Source: Desulfuromonas sp. (GTDB lineage Bacteria; Desulfobacterota; Desulfuromonadia; Desulfuromonadales; SZUA-401). Taken from it: DNA of 5,322 nt. Location of the stretch: positions 1-5,322 of the forward strand of contig PKUI01000221.1 of the NCBI GenBank assembly GCA_002869605.1, in the 5' to 3' direction. The position numbers and the translations under genes are program-made. Positions within the stretch are counted from its first letter, which is position 1. The number at the start of each line of letters is the position of its first letter. The notes beneath the pieces were generated by a model, which was not told the DNA's origin, did not search any database, and was given only the letters and a program-made list of their open reading frames with translations. Positions 1 to 2,825 of the stretch are shown in pieces.

Positions 1-197
1 ACGAGTATGCCCTTTTCACCAATCGGGCTTGTGCCCGGTTCGGGGTTCTCGATGATTTCGTTGACCTGCATGACTTTTGCCGGAAGCAGGTGGGCGGTTA
101 CAACGCCTTTGTATGTCGGCAACCTTGCTTCTTCGGCAAAGGCACTCGGGGCAAGCATGAAAAAGAGTACCAAGCTGCAGATGATCCTGTTTTTCAT
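1..197 (-). CDS. Exported protein of unknown function, C-terminus beyond window edge
   Basis: I do not recognise this gene. An open frame starts at ATG 197-195 and stays open for 65 codons to the left edge, so only the N-terminus is seen. The start has a ribosome binding site, AGGA at 212-209. The protein begins MKNRIICSLVLFFMLAPSAFA, a classical Sec signal peptide with an AFA cleavage site after residue 21. The visible mature part (EEARLPTYKGVVTAHLLPAK, then VMQVNEIIENPEPGTSPIGE) is hydrophilic and has no cysteine, so it should be a soluble periplasmic or secreted protein. It starts 31 nt after the stop of the ankyrin gene and probably shares its transcript. Signal peptide, ribosome binding site and spacing make a real gene likely. 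Function is unknown. Confidence 0.72.
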   Translation of the reverse strand, partial: MKNRIICSLVLFFMLAPSAFAEEARLPTYKGVVTAHLLPAKVMQVNEIIENPEPGTSPIGEKGIL

Positions 198-228
198 TGC
201 ATGGTCTTTCCTGTGAGCGTGTCGCTAC

Positions 229-720
229 TTACTTCGTTGTCTGGATAAAATATTCCCGCACCTGATCAAATTCACTGTCTGTTCCGACAGAGATTACAGA
301 ATTTCCATTCTCATCCTTCAGGTCCAGGTCTGTTCCTGCCGCAACCAATAGTTTTATCGCGGCGAGTGGTGGAGGGATGATCTGGTCGTTTCCGGGCCTG
401 ATAAGTAGTAACAGCGCTGTTCTGCCCCGCTTGTCCGTTTTGTTGACATCGATTCCGTTTTTGATCAGAAGGTCAATGGTCTCAACGAACGGTCTCACCT
501 CAAGTTGACTGTTGAAGTTTGCCCAGTGAAGCGCCGACCAGCCGTTGTCGTCAACGTAGTTGATGTCAAATCCGTCATTGAGAAGCGTTGCAACCTCAGA
601 AAGGTTGCAGTTTCTGACTGCCTCTCTGAATTGAGGCCAGTGCATGTCCTCTGCCGAGAAGCCTATGCTGGCGGAAAGAAGAATCGCGACTAATAAACAG
701 GTAACTTTAAGATGTTTCAT
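229..720 (-). CDS. Periplasmic ankyrin-repeat protein
   Basis: The 163-aa product has a Sec signal peptide, MKHLKVTCLLVAILLSASIG plus FSA, with likely cleavage after residue 23. Three to four ankyrin-like repeats follow: about 29-57 (FREAVRNCNLSEVATLLNDG, FDINYVD), 58-95 (DNGWSALHWAN ... IDLLIKNGIDVNKTD), 97-136 (KRGRTALLLL ... AIKLLVAAGTDLDLKD) and a partial one at 137-160 (ENGNSVISV ... VREYF). Repeats 2 and 3 are longer than the usual 33 residues because of insertions before the second helix. ATG 720 is chosen over the longer frame from 783 because it has an AGGTGG ribosome binding site at 736-731 and places the signal peptide at the N-terminus; the longer form would also overlap the upstream gene. 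Ankyrin repeats bind proteins. Exported bacterial versions include immunity proteins and catalase-associated AnkB, but the partner here is unknown. It lies 46 nt after the 137-aa gene and 31 nt before the next exported protein. Confidence 0.85.
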   Translation of the reverse strand: MKHLKVTCLLVAILLSASIGFSAEDMHWPQFREAVRNCNLSEVATLLNDGFDINYVDDNGWSALHWANFNSQLEVRPFVETIDLLIKNGIDVNKTDKRGRTALLLLIRPGNDQIIPPPLAAIKLLVAAGTDLDLKDENGNSVISVGTDSEFDQVREYFIQTTK

Positions 721-766
721 ATTGTTGGCACCACCTGGTTGAGATGATTCGATGTTTAAGTTGATT

Positions 767-1180
767 CTACGGTTCGAGATCAACCTTCAATAGTTTCACC
801 GCTAGGTAAGGCATATCGGGAGTCGTAGCCCCCTTGGTCACCTCAATGATTCTGCCTTTGACCCTGCAGGGAAGATCCGCTTTGCCCATGATCGTCTTTA
901 CGTCGTCGGGGGTAAATAGCCATTTAATAAGGTAGTACTTTGTCACCTCGTCAACGATGACCTGTGTGTCGTGGAACAGCAGGTACTTTTCGGACGCATG
1001 CTTTAAATTTAATGTTAGAACGAAAGAGGTGCCGACGAGCTGTTGGGCCTGTTGGTCCGAGGTGAGTGTTTCATAAATGGGAATCAGGTCTGGGTGCAAG
1101 TTCCGTGTGGCGGAAATGTTTTCCCCATACGCTGCAACCGGTATGAAAACAAGGATAAATAGCAGGATTTTTATGTTCAT
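767..1180 (-). CDS. Exported protein of unknown function, 137 aa
   Basis: I do not recognise this gene. It starts MNIKILLFILVFIPVAAYG followed by ENISA, a short charged n-region, hydrophobic core and AYG cleavage site, so the product should be periplasmic or secreted, with about 118 mature residues. The mature part has a helical-looking stretch (PDLIPIYETLTSDQQAQQLV, about 30-50) and then a beta-rich stretch. The final segment, CRVKGRIIEVTKG then LAVKLLKVDLEP, resembles the V-x-G-x-I-x-x-V strand pattern of periplasmic OB-like folds; this is weak inference. A single mature cysteine lies near residue 105. No clear Shine-Dalgarno precedes ATG 1180-1178. It is the first of three consecutive genes with signal peptides, 46 nt ahead of the ankyrin gene, and is probably co-transcribed with it. 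Confidence 0.75.
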   Translation of the reverse strand: MNIKILLFILVFIPVAAYGENISATRNLHPDLIPIYETLTSDQQAQQLVGTSFVLTLNLKHASEKYLLFHDTQVIVDEVTKYYLIKWLFTPDDVKTIMGKADLPCRVKGRIIEVTKGATTPDMPYLAVKLLKVDLEP

Positions 1181-1304
1181 TGCACTGACTCAAACAGATA
1201 GGGCCGAGCGGCGGAGAGTCGGTCGACCGGGGACAAAGCTGCTTTTGCCCATACCTCAAATAGGATCTTTGTCCTGCACGAAGTATTGGCCTTGAAATGT
1301 GGCT
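1181..1304. other. Spacer with inverted repeat and SalI-type palindrome
   Basis: This 124-nt spacer separates the 67-aa gene from the exported-protein genes. It holds a perfect 8-bp inverted repeat, GGACAAAG at 1231-1238 and CTTTGTCC at 1267-1274, with a 28-nt loop, and a 10-bp palindrome CGGTCGACCG at 1220-1229. Bases 1201-1230 are GC-rich relative to their surroundings. I see no convincing -10/-35 pair for the downstream genes and no T-tract that would make the repeat a terminator. Confidence 0.45.
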
Positions 1305-1508
1305 TTATTTTGACGAGTCTCGAACTTGAGCGGCCAGAATGACTTTGTAGGCGGCTTTTTCGTTCTTTTGAAGTTTAAGCAATTCAGAGCCTGAAATTTC
1401 ATGCTCTTTAAATTTGCACGCAAGTTCACCCACATCGTAGCGAACGAAAAGTTTTTCGCCCCTCTTGAAGACTACAACTCCATAATCACTGAAAATTTCT
1501 TTACACAT
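1305..1508 (-). CDS. Small protein of unknown function, 67 aa
   Basis: I do not recognise this gene. It starts at ATG 1508, inside the end of the 77-aa gene: the string ATGTGTAA (1508-1501) contains this start and the upstream TAA. The 8-nt overlap and the lack of a good ribosome binding site of its own suggest translational coupling. The product has no signal peptide and no membrane segment. The N-terminal half reads as beta strands (DYGVVVFKRGEKLFVRYDVG), the C-terminal half as a charged helix (SGSELLKLQKNEKAAYKVIL). The small soluble alpha/beta layout would fit an immunity or antitoxin-like protein, but no motif proves this. Confidence 0.6.
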   Translation of the reverse strand: MCKEIFSDYGVVVFKRGEKLFVRYDVGELACKFKEHEISGSELLKLQKNEKAAYKVILAAQVRDSSK

Positions 1509-1734
1509 AGCGGATAACGATCAGGGACGGCCCTGGCCTATAACATCTGACGTCTCTAACCTCGATCAACTGTCCCCGATTGTACACGAAGGCCTTCGCA
1601 TCTACGTCAGCCGTGGATTGAGGATCATCGCTTGGCTGATGGAAATAGGGCCATGCTGTGATGCCATCGTCCGACATGACAGCATGACGTCTGCTCTTGT
1701 CGTTATAGAAGGTCAGAAAAAGATTCTCTGACAT
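1501..1734 (-). CDS. Small protein of unknown function, 77 aa
   Basis: I do not recognise this gene. ATG 1734-1732 is preceded at good distance by GGAG (1746-1743) within GGAGAAGAG, the best ribosome binding site in the accessory half. The product (MSENLFLTFYNDKSRRHAVM ... GITAWPYFHQPS ... CYRPGPSLIVIRYV) has no signal peptide or transmembrane helix, so it is probably cytoplasmic. It is rich in aromatic residues, with likely beta strands at both ends. The stop codon lies within the start region of the 67-aa gene, so the two probably form a coupled pair. The palindrome at 1764-1779 lies about 30 nt upstream and could be its operator. A toxin/antitoxin or effector/immunity pair is possible but unproven. 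Confidence 0.62.
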   Translation of the reverse strand: MSENLFLTFYNDKSRRHAVMSDDGITAWPYFHQPSDDPQSTADVDAKAFVYNRGQLIEVRDVRCYRPGPSLIVIRYV

Positions 1735-1763
1735 TTACTCTTCTCCAGCTAACGAGTGATTAG

Positions 1764-1779
1764 CGTTTAAAATTAAACG
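1764..1779. promoter_or_regulatory. Candidate operator palindrome
   Basis: CGTTTAA (1764-1770), AA, then TTAAACG (1773-1779) is a perfect 7-bp inverted repeat about 30 nt upstream of the 77-aa start. It covers a possible -10 (TTTAAT on the minus strand, 1777-1772). Placement and symmetry fit a repressor site, perhaps autoregulatory. The AT-rich sequence makes a chance palindrome possible. Confidence 0.35.
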
Positions 1780-1781
1780 AT

Positions 1782-1809
1782 AATATTCCCCTAACTAAAC
1801 GGGGATATT
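1782..1809. repeat. Stem-loop with one bulge
   Basis: AATATTCCCC (1782-1791) can pair with GGGGATATT (1801-1809) if one T is bulged, around a 9-nt loop. It lies directly upstream of the candidate operator. Without a T-tract after either arm it is not a terminator. It could be an operator half or the 5' leader structure of the 77-aa gene. Confidence 0.35.
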
Positions 1810-1904
1810 GCTACGCTTGCTGCAAGACTCCAACTATTTACGAGGTGCCTCGGCCGCATATTGAAAAGTCTAAACGATCAATTCTCATAAAGGTTCAGTC
1901 AAGA

Positions 1905-1997
1905 ATGCCCCATTCCTAATGACAATAATGGGCATCAGGATACCTTTTCGAGTCGTAAATAACCACAATGTTTTAGTGAACGTTAATTGTGGGGCAT
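1905..1997. repeat. Cluster of stem-loops sharing GGGCATCA ends
   Basis: On the plus strand, ATGCCCCATT (1905-1914) pairs with AATGGGCAT (1927-1935) apart from one extra C. CCACAAT (1963-1969) pairs with ATTGTGG (1986-1992). Both hairpins are followed by or end in GGGCATCA (1930-1937 and 1992-1999). ATGCCCCA (1905-1912) can also pair perfectly with TGGGGCAT (1990-1997), giving an alternative long-range stem that encloses everything. The nested, alternative pairing is visible in the sequence. Whether it is a non-coding RNA, a relic of a small mobile element or recombination-site debris is unknown. Confidence 0.4.
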
Positions 1998-1998
1998 C

Positions 1999-2030
1999 AA
2001 AAAAGCCCGCAGGCAAAGGCCTGCGGGCTT
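1999..2030 (-). terminator. Intrinsic terminator of the ileS-lspA-lipoprotein unit
   Basis: AAGCCCGCAGGC (2003-2014) and GCCTGCGGGCTT (2019-2030) form a perfect 12-bp GC-rich stem with a 4-nt loop. Read on the minus strand it ends in a run of six T (2004-1999, the first two also in the stem). It lies 27 nt after the stop of the lipoprotein gene. The T-run is on the minus-strand side only, so it acts mainly for leftward transcription. Confidence 0.93.
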
Positions 2031-2056
2031 GTATGTAAGTGAGTGGTTACGGGTGC

Positions 2057-2326
2057 TCACTCTTCGGTATTGTCCTCTTCGTCGTCACCGAACAGCTTAT
2101 CCCCCATGCGTTCGAACCAGTTGCCGGTGCGGGTGACGCCCCGTTCGATCACTTCGCCGGTCTTGTTGAGCCCTGGTTCAGCGGCCTTGGCGCCCTTGGT
2201 CAGCCCTTTCTCGGTGGCGTTGGCGGCCTTTCCGAGGGCGGTACCGGTTTTATCGGCACCTTTTTCCAGCCTGGCGCACCCGCCGGCCAGCAGGACCAGC
2301 AGGGTCAGGGTGACGATTTTCCTCAT
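2057..2326 (-). CDS. Small repeat-containing lipoprotein
   Basis: The 89-aa product starts MRKIVTLTLLVLLAGGC, a lipoprotein signal peptide with lipobox LAGG-C; Cys17 would be the acylated first residue of a 73-aa mature lipoprotein. Residue 18 is Ala, which does not match the Asp signal for inner-membrane retention known from enterics. The mature part is a glycine/lysine-rich amphipathic stretch with an approximately 11-residue repeat: GADKTG at 23, GLTKGA at 41, GLNKTG at 52, GVTRTG at 63. It ends in an acidic tail, GDDEEDNTEE. Size and layout recall entericidin-like lipoproteins but I claim no homology. The start ATG overlaps the lspA stop in ATGA (2326-2323) and has GAGG at 2338-2335 as ribosome binding site. 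Co-expression with the peptidase that matures it is plausible. Confidence 0.85.
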   Translation of the reverse strand: MRKIVTLTLLVLLAGGCARLEKGADKTGTALGKAANATEKGLTKGAKAAEPGLNKTGEVIERGVTRTGNWFERMGDKLFGDDEEDNTEE

Positions 2327-2823
2327 GCCTTTTTCCTCATGCGTTGTTGTTTCTCTTCACGCCATAGGTCGATAAGCAACAGGCCAACGCCGATGGTGAT
2401 CGCCGAGTCGGCGATGTTGAAGGCGGGCCAGTGGTACTGATACCAGTGGACGTCGATAAAGTCGATGACTTCACCGAGGCGTATGCGGTCGATCAGGTTG
2501 CCGATGGCGCCGGCGAGCACCAGTGCCAGGGCGTGGCGCAGCAGGCTCTGGTGCATCTGTAGCCTGCTGTAGAACCAGATGATGCCGCCCGCCGCGATCA
2601 ACGACACAATGATGAAGAACGGCAGCCGGTAGCTGCTGTCGGAGAGGATGCCGAAGGCGGCACCCTGATTGCGCACGTAGGTGAAGTGAAAGAAGTTTTC
2701 TAGGATCGTCACCGATTCGTGGCGGAAGAAGTTGCGATCGATATAGACCTTGGTCAGTTGGTCGAGAACCAGGATCAGCGGTACCACCCACAGCAGGGGA
2801 CGAAACAGTTTCAGCGTACTCAG
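2323..2823 (-). CDS. lspA: Lipoprotein signal peptidase (signal peptidase II)
   Basis: This inner-membrane aspartyl protease cuts signal peptides of diacylglyceryl-modified prolipoproteins. Family blocks are all present: LDQLTK near residue 20, NQGAAFG at 52-58, GNLIDRIRLGEVIDFIDVHW around catalytic Asp112, and FNIADSAI around catalytic Asp139. Four hydrophobic segments lie at about 9-20, 66-86, 97-112 and 135-154, and the tail is basic. The chosen start is CTG 2823-2821, giving 166 aa (MSTLKLFRPLLWVVPLILVL): it follows GGGAGG (2835-2830) by 6 nt and completes the first membrane helix. The only standard start in frame after the TGA at 2847-2845 is GTG 2787, which lacks a ribosome binding site and truncates that helix (154 aa). 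The gene begins 2 nt after the ileS stop and overlaps the lipoprotein gene by 4 nt. Gene identity is near certain; the start is less so. Confidence 0.93.
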   Translation of the reverse strand: MSTLKLFRPLLWVVPLILVLDQLTKVYIDRNFFRHESVTILENFFHFTYVRNQGAAFGILSDSSYRLPFFIIVSLIAAGGIIWFYSRLQMHQSLLRHALALVLAGAIGNLIDRIRLGEVIDFIDVHWYQYHWPAFNIADSAITIGVGLLLIDLWREEKQQRMRKKA

Positions 2824-2825
2824 TT

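Larger units (their letters stand above)
1735..2056. other. Gene-free AT-rich region with several inverted repeats
   Basis: No credible gene is seen here on either strand. The stretch contains, from high to low coordinates, the terminator of the ileS-lspA unit, a cluster of stem-loops at 1905-1997, a small CGAGG-TG-CCTCG inverted repeat at 1841-1852, a stem at 1782-1809 and the 16-bp palindrome at 1764-1779 ahead of the 77-aa gene. It must hold the promoter of the 77/67-aa pair if the terminator is efficient. The best -10 guess on the minus strand is TTTAAT at 1777-1772, but its -35 is poor. Confidence 0.5.

Noticed and set aside
721..783. Longer start (ATG 783) for the ankyrin protein
   Set aside because: It would bury the signal peptide 21 residues inside and overlap the previous gene. 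ATG 720 has a good ribosome binding site and puts the signal at the N-terminus.
1231..1274. Inverted repeat as an intrinsic terminator for the 77/67-aa pair
   Set aside because: The loop is 28 nt and no T-run follows either arm.
1071..1295. Short frames on both strands across the 1181-1304 spacer
   Set aside because: They overlap the well-supported 137-aa signal-peptide gene, lack ribosome binding sites and give composition unlike a protein.
1740..1765. Integron cassette boundary: GTTAGCT just before the GGAG and ATG of the 77-aa gene on the minus strand
   Set aside because: The layout resembles a cassette start, but the core does not match GTTRRRY and no partner RYYYAAC site with attC-like paired arms was found upstream or after the following genes.
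2039..2440. Plus-strand frames opposite the lipoprotein gene and the end of lspA
   Set aside because: They are antisense to two well-supported genes and have no ribosome binding site or recognisable product.
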